DNA of 64,000 nucleotides from JAOABV01 sp039801465 (GTDB lineage: Bacteria > Hydrothermota > Tepidihabitantia > Tepidihabitantales > CAIPLT01), in the NCBI GenBank assembly GCA_039801465.1, contig JBDRUT010000009.1:1-64000 (forward strand). Reading direction: 5' to 3'. Below the pieces are notes generated by a model. That model did not search any database. It was not told where the DNA came from and saw only the letters and a list, made by a program, of their open reading frames with translations. The position numbers and the translations under genes are program-made. Below are positions 27,304 to 35,164 of this stretch, piece after piece. Within the stretch, counting starts at the first letter, position 1. Each line of letters begins with the position of its first letter.

Positions 27304-27377
27304 CCACAGATTGAACAGGATTTTTCCAGGTTCATTAATAATCTGGCTAAGTCATTCAATCTGTGGATTCAAATCCT
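27304..27377 (+). promoter_or_regulatory. Candidate pseudoknot in the leader of the 124-residue protein gene
   Basis: A 12-bp perfect stem (27304-27315 with 27355-27366) has a 39-nt loop. Within the loop, AGGATTT (27317-27323) is complementary to AAATCCT (27371-27377) just 3' of the stem, so an H-type pseudoknot can form. A further hairpin follows at 27409-27446 with one bulged G. All lie between the candidate RNA and the ribosome site at 27477-27486. Confidence 0.45.
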
Positions 27378-27490
27378 ACCTAAAATCCAAAACTGGTAGT
27401 ATCATTGGAGAGGGCATAAATGTCAACATACATGGCATATGCCTCTTTCGTGATTGTGGCGGAGGACGGTAGGTGAAGGAGGTGATGATT

Positions 27491-27865
27491 ATGTCTACTC
27501 GCCCTGCCTCTAGAAGATTAGACAAATGGGATAACTTCCTTTCAGGTGATGTCCTATCAGTCGCAGTCGGAAATTACAAACCTAAAATGCGCGAGCAATT
27601 ATCTAATATCTTTCCTGAACTGGAAAACCTTGAGAATGAGATAAAACTAATTCTTGCTGAAGCCGGTACACCATCAATGCTGAATACCTATTATCTTAAT
27701 TTTGGACGCGAAGTATATCGTTATGCGAAAAGATATTCTGGTGTCCAATTACTCAAAGAGGTTGATGTCTTAGTTAACAAATGGCATGCTCGTTCATTAG
27801 ATAAAGACATCTTAGAGCGTATTCGTAATACTGTCTTCACCTTAACTGCACCCGCTCAGAATTAA
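27491..27865 (+). CDS. Small protein sharing the C-terminal domain of the R-M regulator
   Basis: A protein of 124 residues behind a very strong ribosome site (GGAGGTGAT). No named family is recognised. Residues about 45-115 align without gaps in the core to residues 140-215 of the XRE regulator at 33700-34359: 9 of 20 positions are identical across the M-L-N-T-Y-Y to K-R-Y block, and W-x-A-R-x-L is shared. It has no HTH. It is convergent with the Mod gene and could be a partner, antagonist or immunity factor that dimerises with the regulator through the shared domain; this is inference. Confidence 0.7.
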   Translation: MSTRPASRRLDKWDNFLSGDVLSVAVGNYKPKMREQLSNIFPELENLENEIKLILAEAGTPSMLNTYYLNFGREVYRYAKRYSGVQLLKEVDVLVNKWHARSLDKDILERIRNTVFTLTAPAQN

Positions 27866-27888
27866 TTCTTAGGGTGATGGCCGGTCTG

Positions 27889-27921
27889 CAGGAGTTGGTG
27901 ACGCTACCTAGCCAATTCCTG
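27889..27921 (+). terminator. Hairpin between convergent genes
   Basis: A 10-bp stem with one G-T pair (27889-27898 with 27912-27921) and a 13-nt loop starts 24 bp after the stop of the 124-residue protein gene. It lacks a long T tract on either strand, so it may be a bidirectional RNA-end structure rather than a classical intrinsic terminator. Confidence 0.5.
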
Positions 27922-27935
27922 TAGAAATTACTTAA

Positions 27936-29696
27936 TTATATCTCTTTATCAACAACTACTTCTTCACCAAGCATATCAACAATTTTGACAGCAACTCTGG
28001 TTTTTTTCTCTGGTATGTCAATTTCATATTTGCCCTGCACTAAATCATTCTTTTTTTCTGGCACATCTGAATAGACAATATGGAATGTTTTGCCATCATA
28101 ATTCGTATCAATCAATACGCAGTCAATCATACTTCTAAAATCAGGAATTTTTACCTTAAACAAAGTTTGGTCGATATTAAGTCGCTCAATAATAGTTGGC
28201 GATATAAATTCTTTGATTTCAATTATCGCTTTATTGCCTTGTCTTGTTATATCAACTTTTGCTTCAGCCGGTTTATGGATTAAGAAATTACCGTATTTTT
28301 TATCTGTTTTTAACTCAATTACTGATATTTTATTTACTGAATGTCGTCTATTCCAGTCTTCTATCCAAGGGTCAACTGCTAATTCTTTACCAAGACAAAC
28401 AATAGTAATATCTCTATCTTCTTCAGGTCTTTTCTTTAATTCATCTTGAATTAGTTGTAAATCAAGTAGTGTTAACGGATGGTTAAAGTCAATAATTTTA
28501 ACAAGATTTTTGCCAAAAGTGCCGTCAAAGAAACTATCAGTTCTGGTTCTTTGAATGCCGATATGCTGGACGGCAAGTTCAATTGCTTCGGTTTGCAAGA
28601 TCTTCAAATCATAATTATTAACTTTATAGATTGCAAAAGATGAATACTGAGTTGCATTATTAGCGACCTGCTCATTGATTATTTTTTGTAATCTTGAACT
28701 GGTAAGTTGTATTGCCCCTTTGTTTATATCACATCCAATCCAACGCCTGCCAAGTTTTTGTGCAACCGCAGCAGTTGTCCCTGAACCAATAAAACAATCA
28801 AGAACAATGTCATTTTCGTTAGATGATGCTTTGATGATACGTTCAAGAAGAGCTTCTGGCTTTTGCGTTTGAAAACCTAGTCGTTCTGCTGCGTCTTGCC
28901 TTGGAATATCTATGTCTGTCCAATAATCTGGACACCATTTAAATCTATACCATTTATCTTGAGATTCGTCGTAGAATTCTTCGACGCCATCTCGCATCAT
29001 TCTATGTTTTAAATATTTTTTTATTTTAATTGGATTAAATTTAAAATTTTCTTTATTCTTTGTGTAAAAAAAGATAACCGCATGTTTTTTAGGGAATCCC
29101 TTTTCAGGAATGCCACCAGTTTCATAACACCATATAATTTCATTAACTAAATTCTCATGTCCAAAAACCTCATCCATCAACAACTTTACATAATGCCCTA
29201 CATGCCAATCCAAGTGAACATATATGCTGCCTGTTTCGCTAAGCAATTCTTTTAATAGCATCAATCTTTCATACATAAATTGTAAGTATGTATCATTATT
29301 CCATATATCAAAATACATCGTTTGCTGTAAAATAGATGCATCATCTTCTTCAATGCGGCCTAAATTCTTTAGCCCGCGCAGTTCAACTTTTCTTACATAA
29401 TCCGCACCGCTTTTAAATGGCGGGTCGATATAAATTAAGTCAATCTTACCTCTAAATCCGAGTTCAAGTAGCGTTGCTAAAACATCTTTATTATCACCAT
29501 GAAATAAAAGGTTCTGCCAGTTGTCTTTTAGGTTATCATAAGTAGGAGTTTCAATAATTCTGCCTGTTTTTGATGGGTCAAATACTTCAATAAGTTGAGC
29601 AGGAAATCCTTTTACATAATCCAACGGTCGTTTGCCAACCCAATTAAGCATTGGCCGACCCTTTACTGGAGAAATCTTTATTCTATTTTCTGGCAT
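27936..29696 (-). CDS. Type III-like R-M methyltransferase (Mod)
   Basis: A protein of about 586 residues from ATG 29696; the frame continues 40 codons upstream, but that part overlaps the preceding gene. The catalytic motif D-P-P-F (91-94) precedes the SAM-binding F-I-G-S-G motif (302-306), the order of beta-class N6-adenine methyltransferases such as type III Mod subunits. A segment of about 265 residues follows, probably contributing to target recognition and Res contact. It is the last gene of the XRE-Res-Zn-TM-Mod operon. The DNA target cannot be inferred. Confidence 0.88.
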   Translation of the reverse strand: MPENRIKISPVKGRPMLNWVGKRPLDYVKGFPAQLIEVFDPSKTGRIIETPTYDNLKDNWQNLLFHGDNKDVLATLLELGFRGKIDLIYIDPPFKSGADYVRKVELRGLKNLGRIEEDDASILQQTMYFDIWNNDTYLQFMYERLMLLKELLSETGSIYVHLDWHVGHYVKLLMDEVFGHENLVNEIIWCYETGGIPEKGFPKKHAVIFFYTKNKENFKFNPIKIKKYLKHRMMRDGVEEFYDESQDKWYRFKWCPDYWTDIDIPRQDAAERLGFQTQKPEALLERIIKASSNENDIVLDCFIGSGTTAAVAQKLGRRWIGCDINKGAIQLTSSRLQKIINEQVANNATQYSSFAIYKVNNYDLKILQTEAIELAVQHIGIQRTRTDSFFDGTFGKNLVKIIDFNHPLTLLDLQLIQDELKKRPEEDRDITIVCLGKELAVDPWIEDWNRRHSVNKISVIELKTDKKYGNFLIHKPAEAKVDITRQGNKAIIEIKEFISPTIIERLNIDQTLFKVKIPDFRSMIDCVLIDTNYDGKTFHIVYSDVPEKKNDLVQGKYEIDIPEKKTRVAVKIVDMLGEEVVVDKEI

Positions 29697-29706
29697 AATT
29701 GATTTT

Positions 29707-30777
29707 CTAATTAAATTTTTCAAACGCGTAACAAATACCCTCGATTTTTCTATTATCATCTGTATAAAAATAAAATTTACTCGCTCCATTAATTTGTTTG
29801 CCAATTTGTTCTTCACGTAATTTTAATGCAACTGCTTCTGCTAGGCTTATATTTATATTTCCTCTTCCTGTAACAAAAACTATATCGCATCCTGCTTTTA
29901 ATTTATCTTTGGCTACTTCAAAATGTGGCATATATGATAACTCTTTTGCAAGTTCTTTTCTTGCGATCAAGACAACATTAACTTTGATGTGTTTTGATGT
30001 GAAATATAAAGGCGGTAATTCACCTTTAGATTCTTCATATTCTTTTTTATTTGCTATATTTGCTATAAACTCAATATATTTTTCAATATCATCTTGTATT
30101 TCTGCGGATGGAGTTTTTCTTTCATATATCCATTTGTTAGAGTAAAAAGCAAGGGATGATAATAAAATTGAAGATAATAATCCATTTTTTTCTATAGATT
30201 CTAATTTTTCATTATACTTTAATATATCCTTGTTTTTCTCTAATGCGGGTTTATAATATTTATCGATAAAAATCCGGTAATGTTTATCACTACGTTTTCT
30301 TAACATGGATATTGCGACACAATATTTACATGCTTCATACAAAGATGGATCTAAATAAATTTGACTTTCAGGCATAAATGATTTATCTAGATACAGAAGA
30401 AGTGCATCAACAAAATTTTCACAAAGTTCTAATCTATCTCCCAATCTTATAATAATTTCGTTTTCATTTATTATAACTTCCTTCGACTTCTTCAACGTCC
30501 ATTCAATCTTTAAATTTTTTGGTAGTATACCTAATCCAAATGATTCTTTATTTATACTTAATATTTCTTCATTAACAAAACCTTGTATCTCTTTTTCTAT
30601 TAATTTCCTTTTTTTCCAAGAAAATACAAATGGTATCAATTTAATTAGATAATATAATATCTTTTGTGCATATTCAGGATGGTCAGGACACCATTTCAAA
30701 ATGAACCACGAAATAGGTATTCCTAGAACACCTAAGATCCTCAATATCCAATCAAAAACTTTCACAATATCAGTCAT
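29707..30777 (-). CDS. Unknown membrane protein inside the R-M operon
   Basis: A protein of 356 residues that I cannot assign to a family. The N-terminus has a hydrophobic segment at about 8-28 and a second at about 38-54, so it is probably membrane-anchored with a large cytoplasmic portion. A C-terminal V-T-G-R-G-N-I-N-I-S-L-A-E-A-V-A-L-K-L-R stretch is a possible small fold. It lies 10 bp upstream of the Mod start and 16 bp after the small zinc protein, so it is part of the same transcript. A membrane protein between Res and Mod is not part of standard type III systems. It may be an added defence effector. Confidence 0.6.
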   Translation of the reverse strand: MTDIVKVFDWILRILGVLGIPISWFILKWCPDHPEYAQKILYYLIKLIPFVFSWKKRKLIEKEIQGFVNEEILSINKESFGLGILPKNLKIEWTLKKSKEVIINENEIIIRLGDRLELCENFVDALLLYLDKSFMPESQIYLDPSLYEACKYCVAISMLRKRSDKHYRIFIDKYYKPALEKNKDILKYNEKLESIEKNGLLSSILLSSLAFYSNKWIYERKTPSAEIQDDIEKYIEFIANIANKKEYEESKGELPPLYFTSKHIKVNVVLIARKELAKELSYMPHFEVAKDKLKAGCDIVFVTGRGNINISLAEAVALKLREEQIGKQINGASKFYFYTDDNRKIEGICYAFEKFN

Positions 30778-30793
30778 GTATATTATTTTTTTG

Positions 30794-31036
30794 TCAACAT
30801 CCTTTTGTTTTTAAAACCTCAAGATAACATTCGCTTTTTTGACAGAATAGTTTTAATTGCCCATTTTGTTTATACACTCCACCGAAATTCGTCAGAGATA
30901 ATTCACAAGCACAAACACTGCATTTCAATTTTCCATTTTTTAAGTCTTCAAGCAGTCCAAGTTTTTCTAAAAAAGGTTCTAAATCAGTATCATAAACTGC
31001 TTTTATTCGTATTTGTTTTTTTTCTTTAGGTAACAT
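30794..31036 (-). CDS. Small zinc-finger protein in the R-M operon
   Basis: A protein of 80 residues if started at ATG 31036, which has AAGGAG about 6 nt upstream. An upstream in-frame ATG at 31054 lies inside the end of the Res gene and lacks a ribosome site. The C-terminal half holds C-S-V-C-A-C and C-Q-K-S-E-C, enough to bind zinc. The N-terminus is strongly basic. It is probably a DNA-binding or adaptor protein of the R-M system; no named family is recognised. Confidence 0.6.
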   Translation of the reverse strand: MLPKEKKQIRIKAVYDTDLEPFLEKLGLLEDLKNGKLKCSVCACELSLTNFGGVYKQNGQLKLFCQKSECYLEVLKTKGC

Positions 31037-31046
31037 CTTTTTCTCC

Positions 31047-33653
31047 TTACTCATAAATTATATCTTTGACTTTTTTAACATTATTAATTCCGATTTCTTC
31101 TCTATCTGTAAATAATATTTCATATTTTAGTTTATCGGGATTCAATCCTTTGATTTCTTCCATTTTCATTGCTTTTAGTCCCTTTTCACCTTCAATTTCA
31201 TCATTGCGCATTCTTTCTGATTTTACTTCAATAATAAGCATCTTTCCGTCTTTTTTCCTTATTAGAAAATCCGGCGTATATCCGTGCCATTTCCCATCGG
31301 TACACTTATATTCAAAAATAAAATCTGTTTTATCTCTATCTGTTATCGCACCAGTAAAATAAATATCTTCAACATCGGCTGGATTTTCGTTGAGCATTAC
31401 TAGCAATTGTTCAAATAAATCTTTTTCAGGACTTGAATCAAAATTATATGGTGTATAATGAAAGCCAAAATCAAGTTTATACCATTTGTTCTGTTCTTTA
31501 AACTTATCATACCATAAAAGTTTTGCTTTATCAATATGATATATTATTTCGGTAGTATAAATTGTCTGATTGTCTTTCAGTTCTCTATTAAACCCATCAA
31601 GGCGGATTAATGCTAATGCTTGTTCAACTTCTTCTTCAGTTATCTTATAATTTTTGATTTTATCTTCAAATTGTCTTCTAATTTCGATTGTATGACTTTC
31701 AGGAATTTCATTATTTGGATAAAGCCTTTTGATTTTCTCGTAAATTTGCATCAATGGTAATCGGTATAATGCTGAAAGCTCAACTGCGAATGAATAAGCA
31801 TCAATATAATCTTCTTCTATCAATATATTTTCAGCCTGCAGAACAATCAAAATGCCCTTCCGGTCTGGAATATCTCTTAAATCATGAATAATCTTTTTTA
31901 GTTCATTAGGTTTTATTTCAGGTTTCTCAATAGTTACCTGCGCAAGATCTACTTGATCTTGGAGTGGTATAATCTTTTGAATTTTCTTTTTTATAACCAC
32001 TGGTGGAATTTCGGTTTTTCGTATAATTAACCTTTCTTTTTGTGTACGAGGCTCTACTCGATTAAGGTCTTGTAGTGTTTCGCCATAGGTTTCTCTTAAC
32101 TGTGCATCTAAAATACTAACATTTTGCTTAGATAAATAGATTTTTGCTTTGTGAATATTACCTGGAGTCTGTCTTAAACATCTTGACGCAGCTTGAAGGC
32201 AGAAATTATTACTCGCTCTTAATTCTCTTGCTAATGCAGTTGCATATAAAGAAAGACAATTCCATCCTTCAGTCCCCTTGTTAACTAACAAAAAGACACG
32301 ATATGGTAATTTATTGTCATTGATTCTATTATCAAATAAATCTTTTATTTCATCCGGTGATTCATTATGCACTTCTAATACTGCTGATGGGTCAATCTTA
32401 TTATCAAGCAATGCTCTTTCAACTATTGGTTTTGCAGATTGTAAATCATCAATGTTGGGAAAATACATTGCTAATTTTGCCGGGCTTCCATCAAATATTT
32501 TAACATCTTTATAATTAGTAAAAAAATCTGTTATGACATCACGAATAAAATATTCGTCTCCTACATCTTCATATGAAATAATGTTGCCTCTAACATCTTT
32601 AAGAATTCCATCTTGTATGCCTTGCGATAAACCATACCAGTAAATTACATCTTTTAAGATTTGCCTACCATAATATGGTGTTCCGGTAGTATTAACAACA
32701 ACGATAAGATTAGTCTGAGTCGAAAGATGGTCAACCGTCTGTCTAACTCTTTTTAACTCTCTTCCGAGTGCCTGCCCATATGTATGATGGGCTTCATCAG
32801 AGAATACCGCAAGATTGGGCAAAGATGCGATTGTTTGAAGACGACGGTTGGCAATAAGTTCTTTTCTGTCATCTGTAACTTGTTCACCTCTTTGAAATAA
32901 ATTGCCTCGGACATCTTCTTTTCTTAAAATTATTTTCTCAGTATTTGTAACGATTATATTAAAACTGCTCCCTTTAATAATCGGAATGTCTTTTTCACCA
33001 TCTTTGGTATATGTAAATTTAACTGTTGTGATAAATTCTTTATAAAGTCTGGGTGGTAATATCTTTTCATAAGGGGTATCTTCAAGTTCGCGTAATGCGC
33101 CTAATATAGTTTTCCCTGGGGCAAATACCAATGCATTCTTTACAAAATTATCTGATTCTGGATATTCAAGAGCCATCACAAATTCAGTTGCAATAATAGT
33201 GCCGATTAAAATCGTCTTTCCTGCACCCATCGCTAACGCTAAAATATAACTTGGATATTTTATATAAAGTGTTTCTCGTAATGCTTCAAGTTGATGTTGT
33301 CTGACAAATTCATCATCTTGGTAGATTTTATTTAGTATGTTATTCACAAATTCTTCTGTAATTAAATCCTCAGTCAAGTTAGCGATTAAATGTCCTACTC
33401 CTAGTTCTTCTAACAACTTTTTTCTCGAAAAGTATTTTTTATATAAGTCTATTATATGAGGTGTATTTTCGACTAATCTAAGATACCAATATGTTTCTAA
33501 TGCTTCAAATTGTGCCTTTCTTAAAAATTTCGGATTATCAATCTCTCTATTATAATTAAAATCTAATATATCAGATATAACTGGAAAATCGGATTTATAG
33601 CCGTTTCTACGCCAATTTGTGACCTCTTCTTTTAATTTATGATAAAGAGCCAT
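31047..33653 (-). CDS. Type III-like restriction subunit (Res), SF2 helicase with nuclease motif
   Basis: A protein of 868 residues. Helicase motif I is A-M-G-A-G-K-T (141-147), motif II is S-D-E-A-H-H, motif III is T-T-G-T-P, and motif VI is A-A-S-R-C-L-R-Q. Near the C-terminus, P-D-F-L-I followed 12 residues later by E-V-K is a PD-(D/E)xK nuclease motif. This is the architecture of Res subunits, which translocate and cut DNA with Mod. It lies 46 bp after the XRE gene and upstream of Mod, the reverse of the usual mod-res order. Confidence 0.88.
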   Translation of the reverse strand: MALYHKLKEEVTNWRRNGYKSDFPVISDILDFNYNREIDNPKFLRKAQFEALETYWYLRLVENTPHIIDLYKKYFSRKKLLEELGVGHLIANLTEDLITEEFVNNILNKIYQDDEFVRQHQLEALRETLYIKYPSYILALAMGAGKTILIGTIIATEFVMALEYPESDNFVKNALVFAPGKTILGALRELEDTPYEKILPPRLYKEFITTVKFTYTKDGEKDIPIIKGSSFNIIVTNTEKIILRKEDVRGNLFQRGEQVTDDRKELIANRRLQTIASLPNLAVFSDEAHHTYGQALGRELKRVRQTVDHLSTQTNLIVVVNTTGTPYYGRQILKDVIYWYGLSQGIQDGILKDVRGNIISYEDVGDEYFIRDVITDFFTNYKDVKIFDGSPAKLAMYFPNIDDLQSAKPIVERALLDNKIDPSAVLEVHNESPDEIKDLFDNRINDNKLPYRVFLLVNKGTEGWNCLSLYATALARELRASNNFCLQAASRCLRQTPGNIHKAKIYLSKQNVSILDAQLRETYGETLQDLNRVEPRTQKERLIIRKTEIPPVVIKKKIQKIIPLQDQVDLAQVTIEKPEIKPNELKKIIHDLRDIPDRKGILIVLQAENILIEEDYIDAYSFAVELSALYRLPLMQIYEKIKRLYPNNEIPESHTIEIRRQFEDKIKNYKITEEEVEQALALIRLDGFNRELKDNQTIYTTEIIYHIDKAKLLWYDKFKEQNKWYKLDFGFHYTPYNFDSSPEKDLFEQLLVMLNENPADVEDIYFTGAITDRDKTDFIFEYKCTDGKWHGYTPDFLIRKKDGKMLIIEVKSERMRNDEIEGEKGLKAMKMEEIKGLNPDKLKYEILFTDREEIGINNVKKVKDIIYE

Positions 33654-33699
33654 TTTGCTGTAATTTTATCTTCAAGCCGTCTTTTTGTCAATACCTAAT

Positions 33700-34359
33700 C
33701 TAAGTATACTTTCCCACCAGCTCTTTTACCTTCTTTAGTAGCTCGGGTTTTAAGCCGCGGGCTTGCCACACTGAAAATCGCTCTGATATTTTGGCTTCTG
33801 CTTCAGGTCCAGCGCCATACTTCTTAAATCGCCGATAACACTCCCGTGCAAAGGCTTTGTAAAACTGATTGACTATTCCTGGCTCTTCAGTATTACCCAT
33901 TAGGATTGTAACATCTTGCTCAATCTGCTCAATTATCTTGCGATGCTTTAAGAATTTTATCGCCATCTCTTCTTGTTTTTCTGGTGCTAATGGCTTGATA
34001 TTCTGCTTTGGGAAGAATTTAGTTTTGATACTATGTGTGTATTTAGCAACATCACGGTCAATCTTTTGATAGTGTTTAGGAATTTCTGCTTGTTGCATTA
34101 TCTTATTATGATTCAAACTGAATTGAATTGCTGACAATTCACCAAAAAACTTACTCCAGGCATAATTACATACACTCAGATAATCAAGAATTGTCCGAAG
34201 GGACGGATTTTTAATCAGTCCTGCTTCTAATCTGGCAATATAGCATCTACCTGATGCCGATTTCATTCCAATCCGTTCAGCAACTTCCTTCTGCGTTAAA
34301 CCACTTTTCTCTCTAATCTTTTTTAACCCTAAACCTATCTCTTTAGTAAAAATAAACAT
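33700..34359 (-). CDS. XRE-family regulator of the R-M operon, with a novel C-terminal domain
   Basis: A protein of 219 residues. An N-terminal XRE/Cro HTH (about 8-62: L-T-Q-K-E-V-A-E-R-I-G-M-K) is joined by a helical linker to a C-terminal domain (140-215). That domain is shared with the separate 124-residue protein at 27491-27865. As first gene of the operon it probably controls expression of Res and Mod, as C proteins do in other R-M systems. Its promoter contains a perfect palindrome. The mRNA is probably leaderless, since the -10 box ends 5 nt before the ATG. Confidence 0.78.
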   Translation of the reverse strand: MFIFTKEIGLGLKKIREKSGLTQKEVAERIGMKSASGRCYIARLEAGLIKNPSLRTILDYLSVCNYAWSKFFGELSAIQFSLNHNKIMQQAEIPKHYQKIDRDVAKYTHSIKTKFFPKQNIKPLAPEKQEEMAIKFLKHRKIIEQIEQDVTILMGNTEEPGIVNQFYKAFARECYRRFKKYGAGPEAEAKISERFSVWQARGLKPELLKKVKELVGKYT

Positions 34360-34364
34360 AAAAT

Positions 34365-34393
34365 ATGTTACTTATAAGTAACACTTTTGTCAA
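34365..34393 (-). promoter_or_regulatory. R-M operon promoter overlapping a 16-bp palindromic operator
   Basis: On the minus strand, TTGACA (34388-34393), a 17-bp spacer and TAACAT (34365-34370; 4 of 6) precede the XRE ATG by 5 nt. The perfect palindrome GTTACTTATAAGTAAC (34367-34382) fills most of the spacer and overlaps the -10 box. It is ideally placed for the XRE dimer to block its own promoter. Confidence 0.65.
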
Positions 34394-34469
34394 CTCAAAT
34401 TTTTAGATAACTTATTGATTGTCTTAAGATTATCCAATTTTAGCTTAAATAGGGGGTACAATTCCCCCA

Positions 34470-34680
34470 GTAGCCCCCTGAGTTGCTGTGGAAGTTGCTC
34501 TGATAGTTGCTCTGAGAACAACTTATGGAGTTGCTCTTGGATTCGTTGTGAGGGCAGATATTGGAGCAACTCAGGGAATAGTTTTGAGAGTAAATAAGGG
34601 AGTCATTCTCGGATATGTTCAGGGAGCAACTGGGAAAGCAGTTGTCAGAGCAATTCAGGGAACAATTCCCTCATTCAAAA
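34470..34680. repeat. Degenerate tandem repeat built on GTTGCTCT/AGAGCAAC
   Basis: Variants of GTTGCTCTGA, GGAGCAACTCAGGGA and AGAGCAATTCAGGGA recur about ten times in both orientations over ~210 bp. The sequence is richer in G+C than its surroundings. The plus-frame translation is a Val/Gly/Ala/Arg-rich quasi-repeat (G-A-T-Q-G-I-V-like units). Confidence 0.55.
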
Positions 34681-34792
34681 CCGGATTACTTCGCTCTACT
34701 CAAGGTGGCAGAAGAAAAAGAATCTGCGATTTAACAAAACTTATAGTGAGTTCTGGAAAAGTGCTCTGCGAAAATAATATAGACAGAAATAA

Positions 34793-34881
34793 GGTTCAAA
34801 AGTTTGAAAGTTCAATGTTCAAAGAACGAAAAGTTCAAAAGTAAAAAAAGTTCAAAGGTTTAAGAGTTCAAAGTTCAGTGG
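34793..34881. repeat. Degenerate tandem repeat of AAGTTCAAA
   Basis: At least seven variants of AAGTTCAAA follow one another over about 90 bp, separated by 2-8 nt. The tract resembles slipped microsatellite DNA and is non-coding. Confidence 0.6.
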
Positions 34882-35164
34882 TAGAATTGCCTTTGAATCT
34901 ATGAACAGTACAATAAAAGGGCAGTCTATTTTTTTAGACCCTGAAGGTACTGATGACAAAAGAAAATTTAATAATTCACTTGGGATCATTGACTTTCGCA
35001 TTGTTTTCTTTCAACAAACATTGACAATATTTCTATTTGGTTCATTATATACTCTATACCAGACCTTTTTGACGAGACTTTAATGATTTAATAAATGAAT
35101 ATATTCATCTCTAATTTATAGATATTAACACCACGCCAATCCAGTCTAAGAAGTATTTTCTTTC

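Larger units (their letters stand above)
34394..35164. other. Long intergenic region with low-complexity repeats
   Basis: This stretch lies between mutS and the R-M operon, both on minus. It contains a GGGGG/CCCCC hairpin (34452-34468) and the two degenerate repeat tracts annotated separately. Frames open on plus near 34488-34844 reflect repeat periodicity rather than a gene: there is no ribosome site and the composition is odd. Confidence 0.5.

Noticed and set aside
27083..27472. An open plus-strand frame of about 129 codons
   Set aside because: It runs through several perfect inverted repeats, has no ribosome site and gives an unlikely composition. The RNA-structure explanation fits better.
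29697..29816. A 40-codon N-terminal extension of the Mod gene
   Set aside because: It overlaps the coding end of the membrane-protein gene, and its sequence does not resemble a Mod N-terminus. ATG 29696 is preferred.
34488..34844. An open plus-strand frame giving a Val/Gly/Ala/Arg-rich protein
   Set aside because: The frame arises from the degenerate tandem repeat; there is no ribosome site, and the sequence after the repeat looks random.
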